Shown: piece by piece, positions 34,780 through 43,107 of the stretch | Layout: each line of letters begins with the position of its first letter | How positions within the stretch are numbered: the stretch's first letter is position 1 | NCBI GenBank assembly: GCA_050178795.1 | Contig: JBFXFT010000001.1 | Location: 108,283 to 172,282 of the forward strand | Reading direction: 5' to 3' | Length of the DNA stretch: 64,000 nucleotides | From: STF1-184 sp050178795 | GTDB taxonomy: Bacteria; Bacillota; Clostridia; Christensenellales; UBA1242 | Program-made: the position numbers and the translations under genes | Notes under the pieces: generated by a model | The model's input: the letters and a program-made list of their open reading frames with translations, nothing else | What the model was told of the DNA's origin: nothing | Databases searched by the model: none

Positions 34780-34848
34780 TCAACCCTCTTCAATCAAGTC
34801 GTAATTATACTTGCACCATTTTTGCAAATTATTTGTAATTTCTTTCAT
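34780..34848 (-). CDS. 22-codon leader or interrupted N-terminus of the kinase gene
   Basis: ATG at 34846-34848 follows GGGAGGGAGT, a strong ribosome site. The frame encodes 22 residues (ITNNLQKWCKYNYDLIEEG at the end) and a TGA, then continues in the same frame for five codons into the ATG of the kinase. Either it is a short leader that feeds the kinase by reinitiation, or the kinase once started here and a Trp codon (TGG) mutated to TGA, or the TGA is a sequence error. The kinase ATG itself has only weak GAGAG 10 bases upstream. Confidence 0.5.
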   Translation of the reverse strand: MKEITNNLQKWCKYNYDLIEEG

Positions 34849-34894
34849 ACTCCCTCCCAATTAAAAACTTATAGTACAATAAAGGTCCGAAAAA

Positions 34895-35446
34895 CTATTT
34901 TTCCAAACCTCCAAAATTCGTCTTTGCTAACGCCGCATTCTTATATGTTTTGTCTTTTGTTACATCTTTAAACTTTACATCAAAGGTGTTTGATAAAATA
35001 CTTTCAATCTCTTCTACAACTGTTGCCGTTGGCAAACTGTCAAGTTCAACTTCTACTAAAAACAGTTTTTGACTTAGGCTTAAAAACTCATCAAACTCAA
35101 AAGTGTATCCCCTTTCCTTAATCACGTACCTGTTTTTACTTAATTTGCCAACAATGTTGTCCTTTAATAGAGTTTTTGCAAGTTTGACATCTACTTGCTT
35201 TTCGTATTCGTCTCTTGACAAAGGATTAGAATTCTTTAAGGTCAAATAAAATTTATAGGCGTCACCGTGTCTTACCATTCTTATGCGCGCTTCGGAAATT
35301 GTGGCTAAATTCAAATCGTCAAATTCTCTCATCAAGGCGCTCGCTCTTTTTGTTGGGTCAAAATAATACTGAGTAATGCATTCGTGCTCGTTACAACTAT
35401 TTGGTAAATGATTGATTAAATATTTTAATTCAATTTCTTTTTTCAA
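34895..35446 (-). CDS. CYTH domain protein
   Basis: 183 residues. The signature ExExK appears at the N-terminus as KKEIELKYLI. Arg and Lys residues on later strands (ISEARIRMVRHGDAYKFYLTLK; SRDEYEKQVDV) and the acidic FLVEVELDSLP fit the triphosphate tunnel fold of CyaB/thiamine-triphosphatase-type enzymes. Such proteins hydrolyse inorganic or nucleoside triphosphates or make cAMP; the activity here is not decided. It is on the same strand as the kinase-CYTH fusion and immediately upstream of it, so the two may act in one pathway. Confidence 0.82.
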   Translation of the reverse strand: MKKEIELKYLINHLPNSCNEHECITQYYFDPTKRASALMREFDDLNLATISEARIRMVRHGDAYKFYLTLKNSNPLSRDEYEKQVDVKLAKTLLKDNIVGKLSKNRYVIKERGYTFEFDEFLSLSQKLFLVEVELDSLPTATVVEEIESILSNTFDVKFKDVTKDKTYKNAALAKTNFGGLEK

Positions 35447-35590
35447 TTTGCTCCCTCCAATTTTTTATTTGTTGGAAATAAGTATATGCGTACATTATAC
35501 ACAATGTCAAGTCTTTTTTAAAAATATTTTAAAATTTTTTATTTTTATTTTAAAAACACAAATTTTCTAATTTACAATGGTCTTTGCAAC

Positions 35591-35612
35591 AAAAAACCGC
35601 ATTGCTGCGGTT
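35591..35612 (-). terminator. Terminator after the HAD phosphatase gene
   Basis: AACCGCA (35595-35601) pairs with TGCGGTT (35606-35612) over TTGC. On the minus strand a T run follows. Confidence 0.8.
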
Positions 35613-35629
35613 AAAATTGTTTTTATGCT

Positions 35630-36208
35630 CTACGCTTTAATTGATTTTAAATATCTATATACTTGATTCCAATTTCTAAAACGAAGCACTTTTTCATTTA
35701 CATAGTTTTTGTTTTGCCTAGCGCACATAAGTGCCGTTTGAAGGTTATATTTAGAAAGTTCTTCAACATTTGCTGGTTGATCATCAATAAAAAAGTCCAC
35801 TTTTTTTTCTAAAACAATGTCAGTTTTAGACTCATAACCAACTAGAAGTTCGTCGTACACTATACCGTTTTTGTCTAACCATTCGGACGACAATTTATAG
35901 GGGTCTTTATGCCACTCTGTTGTCCTTGCGGTAATAATTAGTATTTTATTGCCCTCATCGTGCAATTTTTTTAGTACCTTTGCCACGTTTCTTCTTGGTT
36001 TTGCGGTAGATAACATTTTGTCTGCATGCTCACACCAAAACTTTCTCCACTCTGTGTCTGGCCAATCAAACATTTTAGATACGAAATTAGTGTTTTTATT
36101 TATAAGTTTAAATTTTAGTTTATTGTCTTTTAAATATTTACCAATTTTTCTTCTCTTTAATCTATATATGTCGCTTAAAGTGTCATCAATGTCTACGCCT
36201 ATAATCAT
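35630..36208 (-). CDS. HAD-superfamily phosphatase, 5'-nucleotidase (NT5C)-like
   Basis: 192 residues. HAD motif I is VDIDDTLSD (nucleophile and acid Asp), motif II ILIITARTTEW and motif III/IV KVDFFIDDQPANVEEL. The spacing matches the small deoxyribonucleotidase group, which dephosphorylates nucleoside monophosphates. The cap region between motifs I and II is helical (KIGKYLKDNKLKF). Substrate is inferred from family only. It lies in a short operon with the YwaF-like membrane gene upstream and two CYTH genes downstream. Confidence 0.75.
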   Translation of the reverse strand: MIIGVDIDDTLSDIYRLKRRKIGKYLKDNKLKFKLINKNTNFVSKMFDWPDTEWRKFWCEHADKMLSTAKPRRNVAKVLKKLHDEGNKILIITARTTEWHKDPYKLSSEWLDKNGIVYDELLVGYESKTDIVLEKKVDFFIDDQPANVEELSKYNLQTALMCARQNKNYVNEKVLRFRNWNQVYRYLKSIKA

Positions 36209-36226
36209 ATTATTGTCTCCTGATGG

Positions 36227-36994
36227 CTAAGCTTTTGCTTTTTTGCCAAATATTTTTTTTAGTAATTGTGCTAAACCAAGTATAACAGCAGTTCCACCTA
36301 TGGCGACGCCTGCCAGTATTGCAAGGTATAATAAATAGTTGCTAGAAACCAAATATTGGAACGGATTGCCGTTGCCATATTCTAGCATCATAAAGTCTGT
36401 AACGCCTAAAACCTTGTTTAAAGTAAAAGCAAAAGTTGCAGTTACTAAAAGTGTAATTGTAGCCTTCCAAATATCTGAAATTTTTGGGTTATAAAAACCA
36501 CTAAATACCATATAAAGTGGCACGAAAACTAAGGTGCCGTGATATAAGAAGGATTGATAAGGTAAAATGTTTGCATCAATAAAACTCCAATTAGCCTCTC
36601 CGCCAAGTATGCCAGAGGAATCTGGTATTGTTAAAATTATTGAAGTTACAAGTAACATAGTTGCAAACGCAAATGGCTTTATAAAGTTGCTAAGTTTACC
36701 TTTGCTGAACCCAATGATGACATAAGCATATAGTGCCATACTACAAATGTGAAAAGGTAGCATATAAGCGGTGTAATCGCCCACCCCACCGTAAGCGGCA
36801 CTGTTAAAAATGTAGATGGTTTTAATAAATTCCCAAATCCAAATAAAAATGGCTGCATATTTTACAACATTTCTGTCATAATTTTCACCCTTATGATATT
36901 TTTTTCTAATGACTAGAGTTACAATTAGTAAAGTTATAATAAGTCCAAATAGCCACGCTAAACCTGTTAAGTGTTTTACGCCAAAATCGCCCAT
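36227..36994 (-). CDS. YwaF/TIGR02206-like integral membrane protein
   Basis: 255 residues with six or seven hydrophobic segments, beginning LTGLAWLFGLIITLLIVTLV and ending LGLAQLLKKIFGKKAKA. The central GGVGDYTAYMLPFHICSMALYAYV, with its Pro-Phe-His-x-Cys signature, and the later ILPYQSFLYHGTLVFVPLYM are typical of the YwaF family in Bacillota, whose function is not established. RBS GAGGT precedes the ATG by about 9 bases. It is the first gene of a minus-strand group with the HAD phosphatase. Confidence 0.7.
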   Translation of the reverse strand: MGDFGVKHLTGLAWLFGLIITLLIVTLVIRKKYHKGENYDRNVVKYAAIFIWIWEFIKTIYIFNSAAYGGVGDYTAYMLPFHICSMALYAYVIIGFSKGKLSNFIKPFAFATMLLVTSIILTIPDSSGILGGEANWSFIDANILPYQSFLYHGTLVFVPLYMVFSGFYNPKISDIWKATITLLVTATFAFTLNKVLGVTDFMMLEYGNGNPFQYLVSSNYLLYLAILAGVAIGGTAVILGLAQLLKKIFGKKAKA

Positions 36995-37146
36995 AAAAAT
37001 ATACCTCGCTTGTTTATTGCTTTTTCAGTATACAATATTATTCAAATTTTTCGCAACCATATAAGTAAAAATAATTTGATATTACACAGTAATATTTTAC
37101 ATTGCGCGTATTATTTCTATTTTGCAATAAAAAAGCCAAAAAGCAG

Positions 37147-37175
37147 TTGCAATTTTCTTTTTTGTATGCTAAAAT
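37147..37175 (+). promoter_or_regulatory. Promoter of rpsT
   Basis: TTGCAA (37147-37152), 17 bases and TAAAAT (37170-37175) with an extended TGC before the -10. Confidence 0.75.
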
Positions 37176-37209
37176 ACAGGGTAGTTTTAAAAATAAGGAG
37201 TACTTAAAA

Positions 37210-37641
37210 GTGGCAAATATAAAATCAGCAAAAAAGCGCATAAAAGTAATCGCTAGAAGACATGAAGAGAATAGAGGTAAAAAAACAGAGTTAACTACTG
37301 CTATGAAAAAATTTAGAGCAATGGTTACCGCTAAAGAATTAGCACAAGCAAAGGCATTTTTACCAAACCTAGTTGCTCTAGTTGACGAAGCATGCAGCGC
37401 AGGCAGATTACACGCAAACAACGCTAGTCGCAAAAAATCTAGACTTGCTAGTATGTTATATAAGGCAGAGCAAGAGGCAAATGTAGCGCCAGTTGAAGAG
37501 CCAAAAGTAGAAGTTAAAGTTGAAGAAGTTAAGGTTGAAGAAGTAGTAGCAGAAGTTAAAAAAGCACCTGCTAAAAAAACTGCAGCACCTAAAACTGAAA
37601 CTGCTGCTAAAAAGGCACCTGCTAAAAAGAAAGAAGCATAA
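37210..37641 (+). CDS. rpsT: 30S ribosomal protein S20 with long low-complexity C-terminal extension
   Basis: 143 residues from a GTG at 37210 behind AAGGAG; the open frame runs further upstream but without a start signal. Residues 1 to about 90 are S20: MANIKSAKKRIKVIARRHEENR, ELAQAKAFLPNLVALVDEA and LHANNASRKKSRLASML. The remaining 55 residues are an added tail, first acidic (VEVKVEEVKVEEVVAEV) and then made of repeats of Ala-Pro-Ala-Lys-Lys. S20 is normally 85-90 residues, binds the 5' domain of 16S rRNA and is needed early in 30S assembly. The tail would be flexible. Confidence 0.93.
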   Translation: MANIKSAKKRIKVIARRHEENRGKKTELTTAMKKFRAMVTAKELAQAKAFLPNLVALVDEACSAGRLHANNASRKKSRLASMLYKAEQEANVAPVEEPKVEVKVEEVKVEEVVAEVKKAPAKKTAAPKTETAAKKAPAKKKEA

Positions 37642-37655
37642 TAAAAATAAAAAAC

Positions 37656-37678
37656 AGAGGGTTACCCCTCTTTTTTTA
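37656..37678 (+). terminator. Terminator of rpsT
   Basis: AGAGGG (37656-37661) pairs with CCCTCT (37666-37671) over TTAC, followed by seven T. The stem contains the stop and last codons of the convergent small gene. Confidence 0.85.
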
Positions 37679-37808
37679 TGTCCTCAATATTTAAAACAAA
37701 TTCTTTTTTGTTTATTCTTTTGTAACGCCTCAAAAACTTATTGCTAATTGGCGCTTTTTTGTCATTATGTTTAAATAAGCGCTTTAATAATTTTGTTAAA
37801 CCTTGCAT
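37662..37808 (-). CDS. 48-residue basic protein, unknown
   Basis: ATG at 37806-37808 is preceded by GGAGGAG at the right distance. The 48-residue product is strongly basic (NKFLRRYKRINKKEFVLN in the middle) and ends IEDIKKEG. It ends inside the rpsT terminator stem, so the convergent genes share it. The ribosome site and codon composition make it a likely real gene although it is short. Function is unknown; a nucleic-acid-binding role would fit the charge. Confidence 0.6.
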   Translation of the reverse strand: MQGLTKLLKRLFKHNDKKAPISNKFLRRYKRINKKEFVLNIEDIKKEG

Positions 37809-37871
37809 TTATAACTCCTCCAAAGCAAAGTTTAACTTTTTTTATTTAGTAACACAAAATTGTGTGCCATT

Positions 37872-38840
37872 TTACATATTTAAAATGTTTAAAACCAAAA
37901 AGTTTATTCCGTTTTCTGCATCCATTTTGCCAATTTTGCACTTATAGTCAATGTCTACGCACATTTCGTTTATTTGTTTTAATACAAGTGGGCTAAATTT
38001 GCCTACTTGTTCCCTCGCCTTTAAAATTGCGTATTCTTTTACCTCTAATTTATCTGCTAGTTCCTTGTCGTTAAGTCCACTAACAGATATGTGAAAAAGC
38101 CTCCTAAAGTGCTTATATATGCTCGCCAGCACGGCACTAACGGTGTTTTTATTTTCAAGTAAGTTGTTTAAAATAACAAAACTGCTTTCGGCGTTTTTGT
38201 TGCCAAGGGCGTTTGTAAGTTCATATACTTGAAACTCCAAATCTTTGTTTACATTGCCTGCAATATCTTTTAATTCAATTGCGTCACTTGCACTTCCAGA
38301 AGAAAGTTTTAAAAGTTCTATGTTTATTCTTGCTAAGTCATTATTGCAATAATCAATTAAAGTGTTTACCGCTTGAATTGACATTTGCTTGCCATTTTCC
38401 TTAGCCATAGACAAAACAATTTTTGAAAGCACCTCAGTGTTTAGTTTGCCACAATCTATAACCTCTAATTTTTTAGTTAAAGGCTCAAAATATTTACTGT
38501 CTTGCTCCCCCACAAGCACTAGACAAGTGCTAGTATTTGGTGCGTTTAAATATTCATCTAATTTGGTTATTAAACTGTCGCTATTTTTCTTTTCATATTC
38601 TGTAACCACAACCAATTTTTTGTCCGCAAAAAATGGCATAGTGTTGCACGCGTCAATAACTCTATCCGCCTCTAAATTATCGGTAGAAAAAAATATTGAA
38701 TTTAGTTCTGCGTTACTATTTACAACGCTATTTTTTAAAAGTTCAAGCGCTTTTTGCTTTAAAAAAGCGTCCTCTCCAATTATTAAATAGGCAGGTAAAA
38801 CCTCATCTTTTAAACTGTTTTTTAATGCTACAAATTTCAA
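37872..38840 (-). CDS. holA: DNA polymerase III delta subunit
   Basis: 322 residues. Conserved clamp-loader features are the N-terminal LPAYLIIGEDAFLKQKALELL and ADKKLVVVTEYEK, the central LIDYCNNDLARINIELLKL and the C-terminal ASIYKHFRRLFHISV and NGINFLVLNILNM. Delta opens the beta clamp in the replicase loader. The neighbouring comEC (upstream on the same strand) and rpsT (on the opposite strand) are its usual neighbours in Bacillota. Confidence 0.9.
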   Translation of the reverse strand: MKFVALKNSLKDEVLPAYLIIGEDAFLKQKALELLKNSVVNSNAELNSIFFSTDNLEADRVIDACNTMPFFADKKLVVVTEYEKKNSDSLITKLDEYLNAPNTSTCLVLVGEQDSKYFEPLTKKLEVIDCGKLNTEVLSKIVLSMAKENGKQMSIQAVNTLIDYCNNDLARINIELLKLSSGSASDAIELKDIAGNVNKDLEFQVYELTNALGNKNAESSFVILNNLLENKNTVSAVLASIYKHFRRLFHISVSGLNDKELADKLEVKEYAILKAREQVGKFSPLVLKQINEMCVDIDYKCKIGKMDAENGINFLVLNILNM

Positions 38841-38851
38841 GAAAATTTCTC

Positions 38852-41104
38852 CTAATAACTAAGTTGTATTGTATCATAATTAAAAGTTATTTGCAACGAA
38901 CCATAGGTAATTGTGTCATAAACTTCACTGGGTCTATAATCTAGTAAATTGTTACTGACGAACACATAATCTACCGAATTTAAAGTGCCATCAATAGTTA
39001 AAGTCCAATCACTTAAAACTAGCGCATCAATACTAGCGTCAATTAATAAATTGAAGTCGGCAAGCTCACTTGTAACTAGATTTTCCTTGGCAAATAATAT
39101 GTTTACACCAGAAATATTTAATTTTAGGGCTAAGCCCTCGTTACTTGCGTTATAACTTGTAAACATTATTCCGCTTTCATCTATATCAATGTCATTTTCC
39201 ATAAGCGTCAATGTCGTATTTGACGGCAAATTTGCCATAAGTCCATACAGCAAAATATTGTCATCTGTGTACTGAATATATAACTTTGCAACGTCGTAAC
39301 TTTCAATTAAATCTATAACTGTGGTTTGCTTTTCATAAGAATAATTACTTATTACCATACAATCAATTTTATTTACTTTTTTAGAGTTTAAAAACTCTTC
39401 AATACTGTTTAAATCGTACCTGTCGCCCTCGCCCACATTTATTAAATAATTTATGTTATGGCTCGTCGTTACGAAGGCAGAGTTTTCCACCCCAATAATT
39501 TTAGTCACAGAGTAGTAATTAAAACTAGCGGGCAAATTTGAAAGCACAGCACTTAGAATAATAACAACTACTAAAGCGCCAACAAGTATGCTTTTTGTCT
39601 TAATTTTTAGCATAACAAAACCAGAAATTACAAACAAAGTTAAATAATAAACTATGCTTGCGATAAGCCCAAACGAAAATAAGTCAATGTTCGCAAAACC
39701 TATGTTTGAAATAAATTTGCCTATTAAATAAACAAAGGTTAAACTCAAATTAGGCACGACAAATACAAAGCCAAAAAACGAAACTATTGCAGTCAAAATT
39801 ACCGCTATAAATAAGGTTATATAGGCTATCAAGAATATTGGAAGTGCAAATATGTTTGTTACAATCGCAAATAAATTTATTGTATTAAAATAATGTGCCA
39901 CTACTGGCAAAGTTCCAATTTGCGCTATTAATGTCACCGTTATTATGCTACCCAAATAGTCAGGGAATTTTAATTTGTCAAAGAATCTTTTTACTGGTCT
40001 ATATAGCATAAATATGCTAAATACGCTTAAAAAACTAAGTAAAAACCCCACACTAAATAGTGCCAACGGATTGAACATTAAAATAATAATTCCAGCAAGA
40101 CTCAAACTGCTTAAATTGTCTTCCCTCGCGCCCACTATGCTAGCAAAAAGAAGTACAAGCGCCATTATGCTGGCACGAACAACAGAAGGTGAAAAACTAC
40201 ATAAATAAGCATAGCCAAGAAGTACTGTGAACATAATAACAAAACCCAATTTTTTATTGACTCTAAGTTTGTTTAACAAAAACAAAAGTATCAAAACTAA
40301 AAAGCCAATATGTAGTCCGCTAACCGCCAGTAAATGTGCTATTCCACTGCTTGTAAAACTGTCATATATGCTGTCATCAAGTAGCGTTTTGTCGCCAAAT
40401 AAAACAGAATAAGCGATGTTTGCATTGTCATAAGAAAGATGTGCGCCCAATAGTTCCTTAACCGAACTTCTTATTGCTTCATCTAGACTTGGGTCACCAT
40501 CTATTACCGTAAAATCGTTTAAATTTGCACTGGTATAATAGCCTAAATTACTTGAATAAATATAGGTATTTATCTCTCCGTCTTGTATTAAAGTATAGTC
40601 ATAAATATCGGCAACAAAAAGTAGTTTATCGCCTGCACCCAAATTTAAATCTTCTAGGTCTCCACCATAATAAATTGTAAGTTTAATCCTCTTTGTAAGG
40701 TTTGTGGCTACATCGTCCTTAGTGACAACCGCATCACTCAAATATATTTCAACACCATAGTCAGAAAATTGTGGCGCAGTGTCAATAGTCGCTAAAATGC
40801 TGTACTCTTGCCCTTCAAGTTTCTTGCTTTCATAACCATTAATAAAAAGCACTAATTCGCTCGCGCCTAAACTAAAAATAACCACTATAAGAGCAATAAA
40901 AATACGCCTCAATTTTATAAATTTAAAGACGCCATTTTTAATAAAAAAACTAAGAATAATTGAGAGTAATAAAATAGTTATAAACACCATTCCAAAGGTG
41001 CTTATAACCAAATTATTTGTCAAAAAAGCATAGCCACAATAAATGCCTAAAATTAAACTTAAAAACAATACCAATAATGGTCTAAAGTTAATTATACGCT
41101 TCAT
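38852..41104 (-). CDS. comEC: ComEC/Rec2-type DNA uptake channel protein
   Basis: 750 residues. N-terminal hydrophobic helices, then an OB-like exported region with EYSILATIDTAPQFSDYGVEIYLS. The competence domain holds the signature SSGIAHLLAVSGLHIGFLVLI, followed by about eight membrane helices. The C-terminal 220 residues keep only the general shape of the metallo-beta-lactamase-like domain (INVGEGDRYDLNSIEEFL) without its His cluster. ComEC conducts single-stranded DNA into the cell during transformation. No comEA was seen nearby; it partners with holA, as is common. Confidence 0.88.
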   Translation of the reverse strand: MKRIINFRPLLVLFLSLILGIYCGYAFLTNNLVISTFGMVFITILLLSIILSFFIKNGVFKFIKLRRIFIALIVVIFSLGASELVLFINGYESKKLEGQEYSILATIDTAPQFSDYGVEIYLSDAVVTKDDVATNLTKRIKLTIYYGGDLEDLNLGAGDKLLFVADIYDYTLIQDGEINTYIYSSNLGYYTSANLNDFTVIDGDPSLDEAIRSSVKELLGAHLSYDNANIAYSVLFGDKTLLDDSIYDSFTSSGIAHLLAVSGLHIGFLVLILLFLLNKLRVNKKLGFVIMFTVLLGYAYLCSFSPSVVRASIMALVLLFASIVGAREDNLSSLSLAGIIILMFNPLALFSVGFLLSFLSVFSIFMLYRPVKRFFDKLKFPDYLGSIITVTLIAQIGTLPVVAHYFNTINLFAIVTNIFALPIFLIAYITLFIAVILTAIVSFFGFVFVVPNLSLTFVYLIGKFISNIGFANIDLFSFGLIASIVYYLTLFVISGFVMLKIKTKSILVGALVVVIILSAVLSNLPASFNYYSVTKIIGVENSAFVTTSHNINYLINVGEGDRYDLNSIEEFLNSKKVNKIDCMVISNYSYEKQTTVIDLIESYDVAKLYIQYTDDNILLYGLMANLPSNTTLTLMENDIDIDESGIMFTSYNASNEGLALKLNISGVNILFAKENLVTSELADFNLLIDASIDALVLSDWTLTIDGTLNSVDYVFVSNNLLDYRPSEVYDTITYGSLQITFNYDTIQLSY

Positions 41105-41180
41105 AATATGAGTTTAACAAAAAACTTGCAAATTTAAAACCAAAAAATGGCAGTTTATAAAAGCATTAAATTAAAATAGT

Positions 41181-41208
41181 TTGAAAAAGAATATTTATGT
41201 GCTAAACT
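41181..41208 (+). promoter_or_regulatory. Promoter of glyA
   Basis: TTGAAA (41181-41186), 16 bases and TAAACT (41203-41208), followed by GGAGG nine bases before the glyA ATG. Confidence 0.55.
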
Positions 41209-41230
41209 TACTAAGTTTTGGAGGATTAGT

Positions 41231-42469
41231 ATGAATTTAAAACAAACAGATAGAGAAATATACGACCTTATTAATAGCGAATTGAATAGGCAACGAAACA
41301 ACTTGGAACTAATAGCGAGTGAAAATTTTGTGTCAGAGGCAGTACTTGAAGCCGCTGGCAGTATTTTGACAAACAAGTATGCCGAGGGCTACCCAAACAA
41401 GCGCTATTATGGCGGTTGTGAATATATTGACGAGGTAGAAACTTTAGCAATAGAGCGTGCTAAGGCACTTTTTGGCGCCGAGCATGCAAACGTGCAACCT
41501 CATTGTGGTTCAAGTGCCAATTTTGCGGTATATAACGCCGTACTAAAACCAAATGACACAATTTTGAGTATGAACTTAAACTCTGGCGGTCACCTAACGC
41601 ATGGCAGTCCTGTAAATTTTAGTGGCAAACTTTATAACTTTGTATTTTACGGTGTAGACGAAAACACAGAGACAATAAATTATGACGAAGTTGAAAGACT
41701 AGCAAAAGAGCATAAACCAAAATTAATAGTGTGTGGTGCAAGCGCCTACGCAAGAGTAATTGATTTTGAGCGCTTTAAACAAATTGCAGACAAAGTTGGA
41801 GCATATTTAATGGCTGATATGGCTCACATAGCAGGGCTTGTTGTGGCAGGGGTTCACCCATCGCCCATTCCATACTGTGACTTTGTAACGACAACAACGC
41901 ACAAAACTTTGCGTGGTCCTCGTGGCGGTTTAATTTTATGTAAAGAAAAATACAAAAAGCAAATAGATAGTAGCATATTCCCAGGCACTCAAGGCGGACC
42001 TTTGGAGCACATTATTGCAGCAAAAGCAGTATGTTTTAAAGAGGCTACAACTAAGGAATTTATAGAGTACCAAAAGCAAATTGTTAAAAACGCAAAAGTG
42101 CTTGCGGATAGACTAATGCAAAATGGTTTAAAACTAGTTTCTAACGGAACAGATAATCACCTGATTTTAATTGATTTAACAAACGAAAAAGTAACTGGAA
42201 AAGAGCTTCAAGATTTACTAGATAAAGTAAATATAACTGCAAACAAAAATTCTATTCCAAACGACAAAAAGGGTCCACAAATAACAAGCGGACTTAGAAT
42301 TGGAACTCCAGCCGTTACAACGCGTGGAATGAAAGAGGCAGAAATGTTAATTATTGCCGACCTTTTGACCGACATAATTAAAGACCCAACTCAAGAATTA
42401 GAACCATTACAAAAAAGGGTACTAAAACTTACAAACCAATACCCTATATATAAACACCTATCAGGATAA
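41231..42469 (+). CDS. glyA: Serine hydroxymethyltransferase
   Basis: 412 residues. Signatures are NLELIASENFVSEAVLEAAGS, NKYAEGYPNKRYYGGCEYID, HGSPVNFSGKLYN, MADMAHIAGLVVAGVHPSPIPY and the PLP Lys in VTTTTHKTLRGPRGG. The enzyme converts serine and tetrahydrofolate to glycine and methylene-tetrahydrofolate, the main source of one-carbon units. Length is standard. Single gene with promoter and terminator. Confidence 0.97.
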   Translation: MNLKQTDREIYDLINSELNRQRNNLELIASENFVSEAVLEAAGSILTNKYAEGYPNKRYYGGCEYIDEVETLAIERAKALFGAEHANVQPHCGSSANFAVYNAVLKPNDTILSMNLNSGGHLTHGSPVNFSGKLYNFVFYGVDENTETINYDEVERLAKEHKPKLIVCGASAYARVIDFERFKQIADKVGAYLMADMAHIAGLVVAGVHPSPIPYCDFVTTTTHKTLRGPRGGLILCKEKYKKQIDSSIFPGTQGGPLEHIIAAKAVCFKEATTKEFIEYQKQIVKNAKVLADRLMQNGLKLVSNGTDNHLILIDLTNEKVTGKELQDLLDKVNITANKNSIPNDKKGPQITSGLRIGTPAVTTRGMKEAEMLIIADLLTDIIKDPTQELEPLQKRVLKLTNQYPIYKHLSG

Positions 42470-42471
42470 TT

Positions 42472-42498
42472 AAAAAAGCACTTGAAAGTGCTTTTTTT
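42472..42498. terminator. Bidirectional terminator between glyA and phosphoesterase gene
   Basis: AAAAAAGCACTT (42472-42483) pairs with AAGTGCTTTTTT (42486-42497) over two bases, with A and T runs on the flanks. Confidence 0.85.
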
Positions 42499-43081
42499 AT
42501 GCGTTATTAAGTTTAATTAAATCTTCTTTGCTACAATATACATTTTCATCAAAGGTGCCACTTTCAATGGCATGTTTATAAACTTTAAGTTCTCTAATAT
42601 CTGCCAGTCTATAATGAAAGCAATCTATGCCGACATTAATGCCAAACTCTTTCACGGCGGAAAGTATATGTACATGTCCAAACAAATTAAACAAATTCAC
42701 GTTGCAATCTAACGGTTTATGCGTTAAGTGAATCATATTTGCGTCTAATTCTGGAAGGCTAATGTCTGTACCTTTTTCGTCTATAACATCAAAAAAACCT
42801 TTGCTGATTAAATGGGCTCTAAAATCGGAAAAACTTGCAAAATTACTCGCATCTTTTACTTCATAATTACCTGAAATTAAAATAATTTTGCCCCTTAACT
42901 TTTTAACTATGTCATAATTGCCAAAGTCGCCCAAATGATAAATAGTGTCATCATTTTTTGCCACCTTATTCCAGTTTTTTATAATGGTTCTATCCATTTG
43001 TTTTGTGTTTTTGAAAGGTCTATTGTTGAATACCCTGACAGGTTCCGAGCCAAAATGTGTGTCTGCTGTAAAATAAATCAT
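42497..43081 (-). CDS. Calcineurin-like metallophosphoesterase
   Basis: 194 residues. Metal-binding motifs are ADTHFG (DxH), HLGDFGNYD (GD), ISGNYE (GNH/D site with Tyr instead of His), LTHKPLD and LFGHVHI (GHxH). The family cleaves phosphomono- or diesters with two metal ions; many members of this small type are of unknown substrate. The Tyr at the GNH position would alter the catalytic His, but GNYE is found in some small relatives. It is followed on the same strand by nothing and preceded by smr. Confidence 0.82.
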   Translation of the reverse strand: MIYFTADTHFGSEPVRVFNNRPFKNTKQMDRTIIKNWNKVAKNDDTIYHLGDFGNYDIVKKLRGKIILISGNYEVKDASNFASFSDFRAHLISKGFFDVIDEKGTDISLPELDANMIHLTHKPLDCNVNLFNLFGHVHILSAVKEFGINVGIDCFHYRLADIRELKVYKHAIESGTFDENVYCSKEDLIKLNNA

Positions 43082-43107
43082 AATTCTTCCTTTTTATTTT
43101 TTGTAAT

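Noticed and set aside
34780..34782. TGA read as Trp (mycoplasma-type code) to join leader and kinase
   Set aside because: Several genes with good length and context (for example terL, tsaE and the ABC-like gene) end in TGA, and TGG is used normally for Trp.
37102..37209. N-terminal extension of S20 by 36 codons
   Set aside because: The upstream part overlaps the promoter and -10 box; the GTG at 37210 has AAGGAG and the standard S20 start.
42497..43081. Phosphoesterase considered inactive because of Tyr in GNYE
   Set aside because: All other metal-binding motifs are kept and the variant is plausible within the small-phosphoesterase group.
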